In this document: positions 14,094-26,500 of the stretch, in pieces
How positions within the stretch are numbered: the first letter of the stretch is position 1
Layout of the letters: every line of letters begins with the position of its first letter
Source of the DNA: Chondrilla cf. caribensis
Lineage: Eukaryota > Porifera > Demospongiae > Chondrillida > Chondrillidae
DNA length: 60,000 nt
Direction of reading: 5' to 3'
Assembly: GCA_964020155.1 (NCBI GenBank)
Contig: OZ026561.1
Coordinates: forward strand, 1,654,547 to 1,714,546
The notes under the pieces: generated by a model
What the model was told of the DNA's origin: nothing
Seen by the model: the letters and a program-made list of their open reading frames with translations, nothing else
Databases searched by the model: none
Position numbers and translations under genes: made by a program

Positions 14094-16649
14094 ATGTCTA
14101 CCAATATTGCAATATCCTTATGGATCTCTCTACTGCACTTGCTCGCTACCTTAGTGTTATTGATCATTGTTGGCGTCCTTATGAAGGAAGGATTCAAAGG
14201 ATTGCTGAAGCATACAGTTTCGCTCTTTCGACTCATTCCTGGTGTGGACAGCGTCATCTCTGCAATCCTCAGACGAGAGGTAGGGAGCTTCGTAAAGCAG
14301 CTCGGTACCAGTGGCAGCGAAGGAGATGAAAAATCAGAAACGGACAGAAAACCGATGTCTATACCTGTCCAAGGTAAGCGCATGCATAGTAGCATGCCTA
14401 TCAACGGTAGCATTCAATACAATCGCAGATAGTTGCAGCATACGTAGATAATAGAACTACGTAGTTCTATTATCTATGGTTGCAGCATCAGGTTCTACGG
14501 TTGCAGTCCGTGGGGAATTGAATTTGATTAGTTATGGTTATGGTTATGGGAATCTTATTTAAAGTGGGAAGGCCTTTAGCTCGAAGACTACTTTTCTAGG
14601 TACCCACTAAATTTGAATTAATGTAACCCATATGCATAATATTTACATGATATATTATACATGAATACATATGTACAAGTGCATAGATAAGGTTGCACAA
14701 ACGTTAATCCTTTAAACATGCTCCCCTGAATAAAACAAAGCTATATTCAATGACTGCTTTAAAAATAAGTGTGTGTGGTGTGCGAGGCCATTCATTATGT
14801 ATTGCAGTAATGCTAATCACACAAACTCGTGATAAGATACCCGTGTAAGCTATACAGTATCAGTTATCAAATATAATGCAAATACTAAAGTGAGAACTCA
14901 CCACAAATTGAAGTACGTAAGTGTATGCACTGGCAAAATTTAGGAAAGGGGGTTCCTGTGGTATATTTTAAAATGCTGCTAAAATATGGTATAGCACGGG
15001 GAAATGTGACAAATCCTGTTTTTGCCCCTCAAACAAAAGACCTGCAGGTGTACAAACATACGAGAATGGGTGTGTACATATATACAGTGTGGGTGTGTAC
15101 AGACATATGTACAGTATGAGTGTGTACAGACACATGAGTGTGGATGTGTACAGACATATGTACAGTATGAGTGTGTACAGACACATGAGTGTGGATGTGT
15201 ACAGACATATGTACAGTATGGGTGTGTACAGACACACGAGTGTGGATGTGTACAGACAAATCAGATATACACAATATGAGTGTGTACAGACCTTACCTCT
15301 TGCAAGCAAACATGCCAGTCTCTTTCAACTTCACTTTCAGGAATGTCTGCAGTTGATCTGCAGAAGATGCTTGAGGGGCTGAAATCCAAAGATGTGGATC
15401 CTGCCACCGGGCGTGTATTTGCTTATGTTTACACACAGGATAGTGCGGCTTTCAAACTTGCTCGTGAAGCATGTGATAAATTTGATAGTGATTCGAATTC
15501 ATCTGAAGTTCATGTTGCAGTTGTCAAGAAATTTTTCAATGCTTTTCTACATGAGAATGCCCTCAATCCAATGGTGTTTCCAAGCCTTCTGTAAGCTAAC
15601 AGCACTGAGTATGTATCACCTCACCTCACCCACCCGCCCACACACACACACACTCTGTGTGTGTGTGTGTGTGTGCGTGTGTTTGTGTGCACGTATGTGT
15701 GTGTGTTTGAGTGTTGTGTGTGTACATACTTGATACATGATACATCTTCATTTGTGGTTGTAGAGTAGCCATATGTATACACGGTACATACATAGGTTGT
15801 CATTATGGATAACACTGTCTTCACATGCTTTAGGAAATTTGAAACAGAGGTAGTTGCTATGACAGCCAACATGCTCCACGGCGATGACAAAGTTGTTGGC
15901 AGCTTGACGTCTGGAGGTACAGAGAGCATCCTAATGGCTGTGAAGACCTACAGAGACCGGGCAAGAGCTCTATTCCCCAATATCAAGGAACCAGAAATGG
16001 TACGTATGTGCATGCCTCTGTGTAGACCTGGCAGGTTGACACTGTGAGAATACACTGTCCCTCTGTGTAGACCTGGCAGGTTGACACTATGAGAGTACAC
16101 TGTATGTCCCTCTGTGTAGACCTGGCAGGTTGACACTGTGAGAATACACTGTCCCTCTGTGTAGACCTGGCAGGTTGATACTGTGAGAATACACTGTACG
16201 TCCCTCTGTGTAACGGCAGTTTGACACTGTGAGAATACACTGTCCCTCTGTGTAGACCTGGCAGGTTGACACCTAGGTATGTTTGTTGTGCTTCTCTGAG
16301 TCTGAGGCTGTCTCATTGTGCAGGCTTAGCTGAGTACATGTATTGGAATGATATTATCTGACTGACTCCCTTCCATTTAGGTTGCACCAGCCACAATCCA
16401 TCCTGCCTTCGGGAAGGCCAGCAAGTACTTTGATGTGAAACTGGTCCACGTTCCACTGGACACGGACATGAGACCGAATATGACTGCTTACAGAAAGGTA
16501 CATATGTACATACATGGGTACAATATACAGTAGTGTGTGTGGGGGGGGGGGGAGCTAACGTATTGTATATACGTATGTATGTGTGCTTAGTTTTCATCTG
16601 TAATCAACTGATTTATAGTTGCAACAAAGTATTTTTTTATTGTTTTGGG

Positions 16650-16720
<71 letters not shown>

Positions 16721-16727
16721 CACGCAC

Positions 16728-16816
<89 letters not shown>

Positions 16817-19800
16817 TACATACTTTAAGCATAATGTACTACCATACAGCTCATCTCATGCATTATGCACAGTATGAAATATGCTCATATTGTCCCTGTC
16901 CTGCCTATGTACATGCACATACATTGACTTCAACCTGGTCCTCTCATCTTCAGGCTATCACTCCCAACACGATCCTCCTCCTTGGGTCGGCCCCACAGTA
17001 CCCTCATGGGATAGTGGACCCCATCGAGGACATCAGCCGCATCGCCGTGGAGTTTGGTCTGCCTTTTCACGTTGATTCCTGCATTGGAGGATTCATGTTA
17101 CCATGGTGAGTATAGTAGAAAGCATACCCACGTACACACAGTTGAACCGTTTGAACACAAAACTCCATGGACAACTTCAAAACTTCATGTCACCAGTATT
17201 TCATCTTAACAGTATTTCATGTTAACAGTGCTTACTTACTGTAGAGTAATACTTAATGTGATACTTAACTACTTAAGAATACAGCGCCACCCACTTAATA
17301 GGTCGCAATTTGTTTTGGAAAATTTTAGCATATTATACGTTTGGCCTAATATCCAATTCACACTAATACTGATGAATTTGTGCCAGAAAATAAATAATAT
17401 TGGCATAATAAATGGTTTGGCCTATTGTCCGGCGGTATATTAAGCAGGTGACACTGTACTTAATGTGCACTTACACAGTAAATGTAGGTATACACAGTCA
17501 AACGTCCTTGACGCAAAACTCCGTGGACAACTTTGAAATTCCATGTTAACGGTATCTCATGTAGGCAGTACTTACTAAATGTATGTGTACATATGCAGTG
17601 AATGTAAGGACTTGACAAAAGTTTCATGATAGGATTATGAATCGTCTGTCATTCACTACACCACGATACAACCATGCCCTTTGTACTCACTGTATTCAGG
17701 GTTGAAAAACTCGGGTATGAAGTCCCTGTATTTGATTTTCGGCTACCTGGGGTGACTTCCATGTCTGCCGACATCCACAAATATGGTCTGGGAATCAAAG
17801 TAGGTTACTTGTACTGTAAAACGTGCTTGAGTATACTGAAACTCACAGTCAAATTGTTGTATTCTACTTGTTTTGAAACATTACCTCGTTGTATGTACAT
17901 ACAGTATACACAGACATGTAAGCACACGTACAGTACACCCACAGGCTCTTTCACACGTGTACACACATCGATACACTTGTGCACATGTTGAACATACGCA
18001 CTCACATACATGCTCCCACACACACACATACGTACATACATGCTCACACATATGCACAAGCACACACACGCACGCACGCACGCACATACACACACACACC
18101 CACGCACATACACACGCATGCACACATACCACTGTAACATATTCTCCTTTACAGGGTGCAAGTGTTGTTATGTACCGAAATGATCAAATTCGAAAATACC
18201 AGATTTTTGCATATTCTGACTGGCCAGGTGGTCTCTTTGGATCAATTGGGATGGCTGGAACGAGACCAGGTAAGAACACCCACTCTATGTGTGTTGTGTG
18301 CTGCATGTAGTGTTTGTAGGTGCAGTACAAGCAGACCATGATGATGCATGCAACTACGTATTACATACATTTCTGTTAGAATTGACTTTTGGTGGTCGCA
18401 CGCCTGATCTCTGTCACTGTGTGTACACATGTATAATAATTATGAGGTATTTTCTCTTTATGTAGATGTGTGAATGTCTGTTTGCATGCATGTGTGTGTG
18501 CGTGTGTATGGGTGCGCCTTCGTGTACGTGTGCATGTGTGTGTGTGTGTTTGTGTACATGTGTATGTATGTGTGTGTGTGTTTGTGTACATGTGTATGTG
18601 TGTGCATGTGCATGTGTGTGCATGCATGCTAGGTGCATGTACGTATGTACAAACATGTCTATGTACAGTATGTTTATCAAGGTTGCCAATATTTCATACA
18701 TCCTCAATCGGTTATTCTACCAACTAAGTATGAACTAGCCCACTATGTACAGTATGCAATAGTCTTACAGAACCAGACTCAACCTCAGATTACTTAGAAA
18801 AAGGACAGTTTATGCATGGCGGAGATACGTATCATTGACAACTACGTATGCAGTTGAATGCATGTGAAATAAAGTGAAGTACGTAATTGACAGACCTGAG
18901 ACTAACCAAGTAGCTTGTGTACGTCTGTGTGTACAGGTGGCACTATTGCTGCATCGTGGACAGCTTTGATGGCTGTCGGGCAGGACGGATATATGAAGAT
19001 GGCTAAGGATTTGATGGAAGTGACCAAGTTTTTAAAGAACGAGATCAACAGTATTGAGGTTAGGATGATCGAGCTGGTGAAAACAATGTTCTGTATAATG
19101 TACTGTAAATGATTGTTTGTTCCTTTGTTTATTAGTTGTTGTTACTCTGTTTGTTAGTTGTTTGTTACTTTTCTTACATATTTGGTTGTTTCTCTGTTTG
19201 TCAAGCACTTTATGTACTACCTTATTTGTTGCTATGTTGACTATTTTGTTGTTTGTTTTGTTTATTACACGTTTGTTACTCTCCCTGCTACCTTGTTCGT
19301 TACTTGTTCTTGTTACCTTCCTTCTGACCCTCCATGCCTACCACTTTGAAATACGCACATAAGGATTTCGTGTTTTTACTCATGTTTGTATGCGTCTGAT
19401 TGTAGGGACTCCAAATTGTAGGACACCCCCACATGACAATCTTCGCATTTGAATCGACTGATGACAAGATTGACATCAATGCAGTTGCTGATGAAATGGA
19501 GAGGAAGGGTTGGAAGATGGAGCGTCAATCCGCCACCATCCACTGCACCATCCTACCCCATCACACCATGGAGAAGAGTACGCAGTTGGTTGGAGATCTC
19601 AAGGAGGCTGTGGACACTGTTAGAGTGAGTGCACACCGAAGCACCTACACAGTACATACGTATGTATGTACGGAAACTTGTACACAACCAATACATGGCA
19701 TACGGTACATATGTACACATTATAGACTCGTGACTACACATCACACGCATACAGACATACACTTACAGACATACAGTGAATTCCTTTTCAAAGGTATAGT

Positions 19801-19934
19801 GGATTAATAAGCTTGGCAGATTAACTGAATATTCATTGGTACTTGTACATTATATTGGTGCTGGGGAATAGTGGTGGATTAAAGGTTTAGCAATGAATTG
19901 ATGAGAGATTAATGAGAATTTACTGTGCACACAC

Positions 19935-19974
<40 letters not shown>

Positions 19975-19984
19975 ATACACACGT

Positions 19985-20059
<75 letters not shown>

Positions 20060-20717
20060 CACGCACACACACATGCACGCACACACGCGCGCGCGCACAC
20101 ACACACACATGCACGCACACAACAGTGCATACAGTACACAAGGCACTATGGCAACCATCAAGTGGACACCAGTCCCGCTAGCCACAAAACCCTTGTGGCT
20201 AGTGGTTAGTTGCCACTGTTACTCCATTCCACCATGCAGTACATGTGTTGGTTTTGTAAATTGAAGCAAGCACGAACCTCATGAAATTAGTACTGGGAAA
20301 TGGCAGTAATATTCAAAGTTAGCATCAGTTCACAACAACCAATTGATTAATCACTTAATCCACTTATTCACTAAAAGTAATTGCGTGCCATTACCAGACA
20401 CCAATCCCGCTTTATTTGGCTGGGTAGCCACTCAGTAAGTTTGATATAGTCTTTGAAGTCTCTTTTCAAGTATCAGATTCTCACAAAGTACAAAATCAAA
20501 CTCATTGAGGGAAATCTAGGTGTACATAATGATATGGTTGGAGTGTTTTGCTGTCATACTCACGTTTGTACCGTCTCTTCCACTACTCCAGGCTGACCCA
20601 TCTTTAGCTAAAACCGGCACTGCTGCCATGTATGGGATGGTTGGGAAGATACCAGACCAAGGCATCATTGAAGAATTTGTGGTGGAATTCTTCAATAGTG
20701 TGTACAGATTGAAGTAG
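14094..20717 (+). CDS. SGPL1: sphingosine-1-phosphate lyase, 10 exons, 548 aa
   Basis: PLP enzyme of the endoplasmic reticulum that cleaves sphingosine 1-phosphate to phosphoethanolamine and a fatty aldehyde, ending sphingolipid breakdown. Exons: 14094-14373, 15341-15590, 15834-15999, 16381-16497, 16954-17105, 17700-17799, 18155-18269, 18937-19058, 19406-19624, 20592-20717 (1647 nt). Residues about 8-30 form one hydrophobic membrane anchor. Family landmarks are [23 protein letters not shown] and SADIHKYG, whose Lys349 is the expected PLP-binding lysine, then SDWPGG and the C-terminal AAMYGMVGK. Human SGPL1 has 568 aa, so this is full length. Introns 1 and 3 contain minisatellites, introns 4 and 9 long CA tracts, intron 5 a repeat pair and intron 9 a MITE. 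Confidence 0.96.
14432..14488. repeat. 32-bp perfect palindrome flanked by 10-bp direct repeats
   Basis: Arms tagataatagaactac (14445-14460) and gtagttctattatcta (14461-14476) are exact reverse complements with no spacer. The decamer gttgcagcat occurs on both sides at 14432-14441 and 14479-14488. It lies just inside SGPL1 intron 1. Confidence 0.9.
15060..15290. repeat. about 51-bp minisatellite in SGPL1 intron 1
   Basis: Alternating half-units gtgtgtacagacacatgagt and gtggatgtgtacagacatat give about four and a half copies. It ends just before the polypyrimidine tract of exon 2. Confidence 0.9.
16013..16275. repeat. 45-49-bp minisatellite in SGPL1 intron 3
   Basis: About six units each contain ctctgtgtagacctggcagg and ttgacactgtgagaatacac, some with a four-base insertion. 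The array starts about 14 bases after the exon 3 donor. One isolated unit core occurs at about 50507-50535 in an MSH6 intron. Confidence 0.92.
16652..16815. repeat. interrupted (CA)n microsatellite in SGPL1 intron 4
   Basis: Two long CA runs are separated by a short tgcacgcaccct interruption at about 16718-16731. A nine- to ten-base G run lies nearby at about 16542-16551. Confidence 0.95.
17140..17585. repeat. two direct copies of a dispersed repeat in SGPL1 intron 5
   Basis: Segments starting near 17140 and near 17493 share aaaactcc(a/g)tggacaactt, followed by a shared ttcatgt/ttccatgttaac stretch and cagt(g/a)cttact. The left side reads cagttgaac or cagtcaaac, like the MITE termini elsewhere. 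They are probably two diverged, truncated MITE copies. Confidence 0.6.
19773..19930. mobile_element. MITE-like element in SGPL1 intron 9
   Basis: The left end is acagtgaattc and the right end is gaatttactgt, approximate inverse copies. The interior contains tagtggattaat and tagtggtggattaa. A related copy in the opposite orientation starts at about 49997 (cacagtgaattctctcgttaatccaccactg). The (CA)n tract at 19929 begins at its right edge. Confidence 0.65.
19929..20129. repeat. (CA)n microsatellite with variant CG/TG units
   Basis: CA-rich tract with interruptions such as gtgcgc and a short alternating (GC)n core near 20087-20096. It lies in SGPL1 intron 9. Confidence 0.95.
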
Positions 20718-20860
20718 TATCAAATTTTATTAGGACTTTGAAGACCTTATTTTTCATACTGTAGGAAAACTGATTTACAGTTGATGTTTGTGTACAGTGT
20801 GTAGTACATATGTATGAAAGAATATAATGGGTGCTGAAGGGATGTATTGAGAACATATTA

Positions 20861-21037
20861 CAGTGAAACCTCGCTAATCCGACACCTCTATAATCCAACA
20901 TTATCTCTAATCCGACCATTATATGAGGTACAGTCACCATACATAGGTATGGAAAGAGGCACTCCATAATCCAACAACCTCCTAATCCAGCATTATTCTC
21001 AGGTCCCAATGAGTGTCGGATTAGAGAGGTTTCACTG
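20861..21037. mobile_element. MITE, Tigger/pogo-like, TA flanks
   Basis: Terminal inverted repeats cagtgaaacctcgctaatcc and its near inverse at the right end (ggattagagaggtttcactg) span about 25 bp with few mismatches. TA lies on both sides. The interior repeats the motif taatccgac/taatccaac several times. A left-end fragment of the same family lies at about 39200-39268. Confidence 0.88.
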
Positions 21038-21285
21038 TATATGCAATGGATGCATTCCTTTCCATGATTTGTGTTGTGCTTATAAAGATTAACTAAAAGT
21101 ACACGTAATACCACATCTGACAGAATCTTGCTGTGTTTGATAAAATAATGTACGTATATATAGCAATGATATTAATATGATAATATTATTTTAATATATA
21201 ATGTCTTTGGCTATATAAAAACTCTTGATCCATGTTGCTCATATTAGGATTGTAGCATAATACATAATAATTATCATGTACAAAA

Positions 21286-21455
21286 CACAGGAAAAAATGC
21301 CCGACAATACGGACTTGATCAAACTCCGTGTTCCTGGAAGATACGGAAGCAATACGGAGATATGTGAATACGGGGGAAAACGTTCACCGTATTCACCGTA
21401 GGAATCCCGTATAAAGACTATTACGGAGGCGTATCTTCGTTCACATTTTTTATGA
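21286..21455. other. putative element fragment beginning cacaggaaaaaatgcccg
   Basis: The segment is rich in tacgga and ccgta words and ends near cacattttttatga, loosely inverse to its start. The start matches, in opposite orientation, cggtcatttttcctgtg at 31191-31207, itself at the edge of a region rich in the same words (about 30950-31207). Two copies of one element family are likely; there is no coding sequence. Confidence 0.4.
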
Positions 21456-21644
21456 TCTACACAGGCGAATTTGTATGACCAATAGTATTAATATTTCCAA
21501 TCTCGGTTCATCATTTGTCTCCAAGCAAGAAATCAAGCACAGGTTCGTGTTCAACCTTGTAAACAAACGACAGGGTGACATTCATCGCCGTCTATTTCAG
21601 CCGTCATTTTAAAGCGAAATACGTAGTTTTAACAGTCTATGACC

Positions 21645-21757
21645 CAAAGCGCTATAGTCTATCTACATATTCGCTAGCTAGCTAAAGACCCCACACATCT
21701 AAAACACAGAATCTGCTGTTTTACAAAACTCGAATATGTAGACTATTGCGCTATCGT
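21645..21757. repeat. imperfect inverted repeat upstream of the LINE ORF1
   Basis: gcgctatagtctatctacat at about 21650 is matched in reverse by atgtagactattgcgctat at about 21736, with a spacer of about 60 bases. It may belong to the LINE 5' untranslated region or to older DNA; the LINE 5' end could not be fixed. Confidence 0.5.
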
Positions 21758-21904
21758 CTTGTAAGAACGAAAACGTCGAATTAATGAACCGAAAGTCGAC
21801 ATTCTTCGGACGTAACACTTAACTTTCGGCGTAGTATATAAATATATAATAATAAATAATAAATATATATATATATAAATATAAGTATATGATTGATTAG
21901 CAAA

Positions 21905-23515
21905 ATGGCGGACGCGTGTGATTCTGGCGATCGTTCTGGTATGGATGTCGATCTTTTTACTGAGCACTCTACTGATTCAGAGTCGCTGTATCCTCAGAGT
22001 CAAAGCCAAATCCTGGGTGATTCCAGTTCTGAGCTTTCTAGCTGTGGTGGTGAAATTGGTCGTTCGAATGTGACAGCATTTGATTATGAGAACGATGGAG
22101 TTGAGGAATCGCCAATGCGGACTGATGCTCTTGACGTTGCATGTGGATCCATAAAAGGTATCTTTCACCTTGATTTATTTGAATGTGGGGCCAGTAAGTG
22201 TATTGAATATGGAGGATCCTTAGTAACTCCATCCGATTTTGAAAAGAGAGGGGGTAAAGGGAGATCTAAGAAATGGAAGCACTCGATTAAGTTATTAAGC
22301 GGTGACCCAATAGAGGGTGCCCTCAGTGGGGTAGATATGGCAGGAATGATGAAAAAGCAAGGGGGAAGCCTGAGAGGGTTGCTGGTGAAATCTACGAAAT
22401 CTATGAAATTGCCTAATAGTGGTCAGAGTAATGTGAGTAAGAGGCCCAAAAATAAGGGTCGTGGAGAAATTCCAGCTAGAGAGAGAACAGTATCCAGTAG
22501 AGCCTCTGTGAAAGCATTAGCTGAATCCTGTCAACCAAAGGGCTCACGGATCCAACAAAGGGCAAACAATTCTAATGAGATAGAGAGGTCACTTGAAGCA
22601 AAGTTATCATGTGTTTCAGATCTGAGTGCAGATGAGAGCCCGATAGATTCCAGCATTGAAAGTGTAGCAAAAGAGAGCACTTTGAAGAAGCAAGAGAATA
22701 CAAAGCATGAGAGTCCAACTCAAGGGTCTACTACACCCAGAGAGTTGCGGCCAAAGAGATGTGATGCAGAGCTGGAAGAGCGTGTCAAAAAGTTGGAAAG
22801 AAGGCTCGTTGAATTGGAAAGCTGTTTAGAAGATCAAATCTTCAGAAACAATGCATTAGAGGAGAGGCTCCGTAAGCTGGAGAATCATGAGAGGGCCACC
22901 GGCATTGAAGTGTCAAATCCCCAGGACCCCAGGCTGAACCCCTCAATAGAGTGCCCCGAACCTGCAGCCCCTACAGAAGTATGTGAGTGCGTCAATCCCC
23001 CGGTTGGTAGTATATCCCAGGAATGTGAAAAACCACAGCAAATTCCAACCAGAAGCGTGAAGTATAAAAGCAATGAGAAAAAACCGCCAAAAGTAGTGAA
23101 TAGCACAAAGGCAAGGTCCAGTACGCCAGTATGTCAGGCACCATCAATTCCACATTTGGAAGTGGCGGAGAAGGTTGGAGCACCCTATCACAAGGGGCCA
23201 AGGAGGTATGTTGGGAAGCGTAAGTTGTGGGGAACGAGATTTTCTGAGACAGAAGAGAGCATTAAGGGTAAGATAGAGGGAGTGTTAGAGGGCAAGGGAG
23301 AGGTTTTGGTTAGGAAGATAGAAGTGGAGGATAAGGGTAGAGTTAAGTGGTGGTTTTGGATAGAGGCAGATGAGGTCATTTTGACTGGGTTGGAGGAGAT
23401 TAAGGATAAGTGTGATAAATACTGGAAACTGGAGAGCTCTCCTTTTTTAGGAGGGGTAAGGATTCTACCAAAGATAAAGTTATGGAAGAGGGGGGAAACA
23501 AAAGAGAATGTATGA
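21905..23515 (+). CDS. LINE ORF1 protein with coiled coil, 536 aa
   Basis: The start is the ATG in caaaATGgcg at 21905; the frame is open four codons further but without another ATG. The N-terminal half is Ser/Glu-rich and low in complexity. Residues about 287-332 form a clear coiled coil (ELEERVKKLERRLVELES and following heptads), typical of ORF1 proteins that trimerise and coat LINE RNA. The last 110 residues are Lys/Gly/Trp-rich and look like a small globular, possibly nucleic-acid-binding, domain. No CCHC zinc knuckle was seen. The frame ends in a TGA that overlaps an ORF2 ATG. Confidence 0.85.
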   Translation: MADACDSGDRSGMDVDLFTEHSTDSESLYPQSQSQILGDSSSELSSCGGEIGRSNVTAFDYENDGVEESPMRTDALDVACGSIKGIFHLDLFECGASKCIEYGGSLVTPSDFEKRGGKGRSKKWKHSIKLLSGDPIEGALSGVDMAGMMKKQGGSLRGLLVKSTKSMKLPNSGQSNVSKRPKNKGRGEIPARERTVSSRASVKALAESCQPKGSRIQQRANNSNEIERSLEAKLSCVSDLSADESPIDSSIESVAKESTLKKQENTKHESPTQGSTTPRELRPKRCDAELEERVKKLERRLVELESCLEDQIFRNNALEERLRKLENHERATGIEVSNPQDPRLNPSIECPEPAAPTEVCECVNPPVGSISQECEKPQQIPTRSVKYKSNEKKPPKVVNSTKARSSTPVCQAPSIPHLEVAEKVGAPYHKGPRRYVGKRKLWGTRFSETEESIKGKIEGVLEGKGEVLVRKIEVEDKGRVKWWFWIEADEVILTGLEEIKDKCDKYWKLESSPFLGGVRILPKIKLWKRGETKENV

Positions 23516-26500
23516 GGGTGGAGGGTACTGAGGGAGTTATTAATGGGCCAGGGAAGGGTAGAGATGGGTTTAGGGATGAAAATAGATGTAAATTACATTT
23601 TGTGTGTTGGAACGTATGTGGGTGGTCTAATTGTAGGAATAGGGAGGATTATAATAGTAGAGGTGTACTAGGAGATGATTGTAGATACAAAGTAGCAGAG
23701 TATTATCAGGCAGATATTATTATAATAACGGAGTCTTGGCTTAAGGGAAAGGACGTAGCAGAGTTGACTGGGTATGTTTGGTGGGGAAGAAATAGGGCAT
23801 CAGTGGACCATAGAGCAGTGAGAGGATCGGGGGGTGTAGGATTTTTTATTAAAGAAGAGTTGGTTGATTTACTAGAGATAGGTGTATTGGACGATTCAGT
23901 GGAGGACATATTGTGGGTAGACATAAGAAGCAAAGTGGATAATGAGTGGGAAGGCTTGGTGTTGGGCATTTGCTATGTTCCACCAGAGCAGTCTAGTAGA
24001 CAGGAAAATGTGGAAGAGGTTTTTGAAAAGATTGGGGAGCAGATTTTGAAATATGGAGATTTGGGCAGATTGATTTTATGTGGGGATTTCAATGCAAGAT
24101 GTGGAGAAGTGCAAGAGTATGCAGTAAAAGAATACGGGATCTCAGTGGTGGGTGAGAGAGAAGTAATTGACAGGAAAAAGAATTTAAGTGGGGAGATACT
24201 ATTGAATTTAATGGGGGACCATGATTTATGTATGATGAATGGGAGGGGTAAGGTAGGATGTAATGATTTTACATGTGTATCTTCGAAGGGTAAATCAGTG
24301 GTGGACTATTGTCTAACTCGTATTGACGATAAAGAAATGATCCTTGATTTCGAGGTGGTGACAATGAGTAAATTTGCAGACATTTGTGGTGCTGATGTGC
24401 TGATAAGAGAACCAGACCACTCGTTGGTAAAGTGGGCAGTGGAGTTTCCATTCAAGGGTGCTTGTAGTGAGGATAAGTGTGACTCAGAGGCTATAGAGAA
24501 TGGGGAATATGAAGAAGTTAGATGGGGGTATCCAGAGGGCAAGGAGGAGATTTATGTGAACTATATGGAGGAAAAATGTAGAATTTTGAATGAAATGTTG
24601 GAAGGTAATGGTAACCTTGATGATGTATATAAAGAGTTCTGTGGGGCTATCTTCAGTGGATTGGAAAAAACAGTGGTGAAAGGGGGTAAGAAGAGGAGAC
24701 AAAGGCTTAGAAAGAGTAAGGCATGGTTCGGAAGGAAGTTATGGAGGATGAGGAAAGAATTTCATGCAACAGAAAAGAAGTGGCTGAGAGGAAAAGTAGA
24801 GAGGAGGGTGTATGTTGATAAGAGAAATAGATTTAGAGAAGAGGTTAGGAGAGCTAAAAGTAATTTTGAGAGGGTAGTATGTGATAGCTTAGATAAAAAT
24901 CTCAATGGTAATCAGCAGGGATGGTGGCACCAGATTAAAAAACTGATGGGTAAAGAGAGGAATAGGTTTGATGATTGGAGGAGAGTTTTAAACGATAAAG
25001 GGGTTGTGATAGAAGGGAAGGAAGAAGTCAAAGCAGTTTGGACTAGCTACTTTGAGGAGTTGCTCAATAAACCAGCGGAGGAACAAGATGTTACAGAGGA
25101 AGCTATGCCTAAACAAGTACCACTGATAAACGATAGAGCTGCGGAAGATATGAATAGACCTTTGGAGAAGGAGGAAGTGGAGGAAGCTTTGAAGAGAGTA
25201 AGAGAAAAGGCTGCACCTGGTGAGGATGGTATTATGGTGGGATGGCTCAGGAATGGAGTAGTGGGGGACTTTGTTTTTAAGCTCTGTAGTAAGTGCTTTG
25301 AAAGTGGTCAGATGCCTGAGGCATGGCAAAGGGGTATTATTCTCCCGATACCTAAGAAAAGGACCCGGGGACCCCCAGACCCAAATCTACATCGTGGTAT
25401 TAGTCTCTTGTCAGCTGTATATAAAGTGTTTTGTACAGTGATGAAAAATAGAGTAGAAGCATATGTAGAAGGGGAAAATTTGTTATGTGAGGAGCAGAAT
25501 GGTTTTCGGAAAGGAAGGGGATGTATTGATAATATAATGATGATGGTCTTGATGGGCAATAAATGTGTGGAATCGAATGGAAGTATGTTTAGCGCTTTTA
25601 TTGATTTAAAGAAAGCATATGATTCTGTTGATAGGGACCTTCTTTGGGGAAAGCTGGAATCACTGGGTATTCAGGGTAAAGTTTTGCAATGTATTAAAGC
25701 AGTGTATTCGGATGTGAAGTGCAAAGTTAAAATTGGGGGAGAGGTGGGTAATGATTTTTCAGTAACAACAGGTTTACGTCAAGGATGTGTCCTTTCACCA
25801 CTACTATTTAGCTTGTATGTTAATGATTTGATGGAAGTTTTAAGACGGGAAGAGATTGGAGTAAGGGTGGATAATTTAATAATTCCGGGTTTGATGTTTG
25901 CAGATGATTTAGTGATAACAGCTGAAAAAACTTCAGATTTGAACAGAGCTTTGGAGATTGTCCATAGGTGGTGCAACCAATGGAAATTGAGGATTAATGC
26001 AGAGAAATGTAGTGTAGTCCATTTTCGGAAGAAATGCGTAAGAAGATCCAGTGTGGAATTTAGAATTGGGGAGGAAATTTTGAGTATGGTATCAGAGTAT
26101 AAATATTTGGGGATCGTATTGAATGAGTTTTTGAATGGCGAGAAGATGAGACAGGCTTTAATGGATAATGGTAGAAAAGCTTTATATGGGGTCACGAGGC
26201 TGGTAAGGAGTCTGGGAAATGTAGGATGGGCAACCTTTTCAAAGTTGTACGTCTCAATGGTGAGAAGCACACTATTATATGGTTGTGAAATATGGGGAGT
26301 TTTGAGTGGCAACGATGCAAAATTGGAGAGAGTGCAGAGGGCTGCAATAAGAAGTTTTTTAGGAGTTCATTCCCGTTTCCCTTTACTTGGGCTTGAGTTG
26401 GAGGCAGGCCTGACCCCCTTGAGATGGGAGGCTAGAAGACGGGCAATTAGATATTGGGTGAAAGTGCATAGATTAAGGGAAAATAGATTACTCTCCAAGA

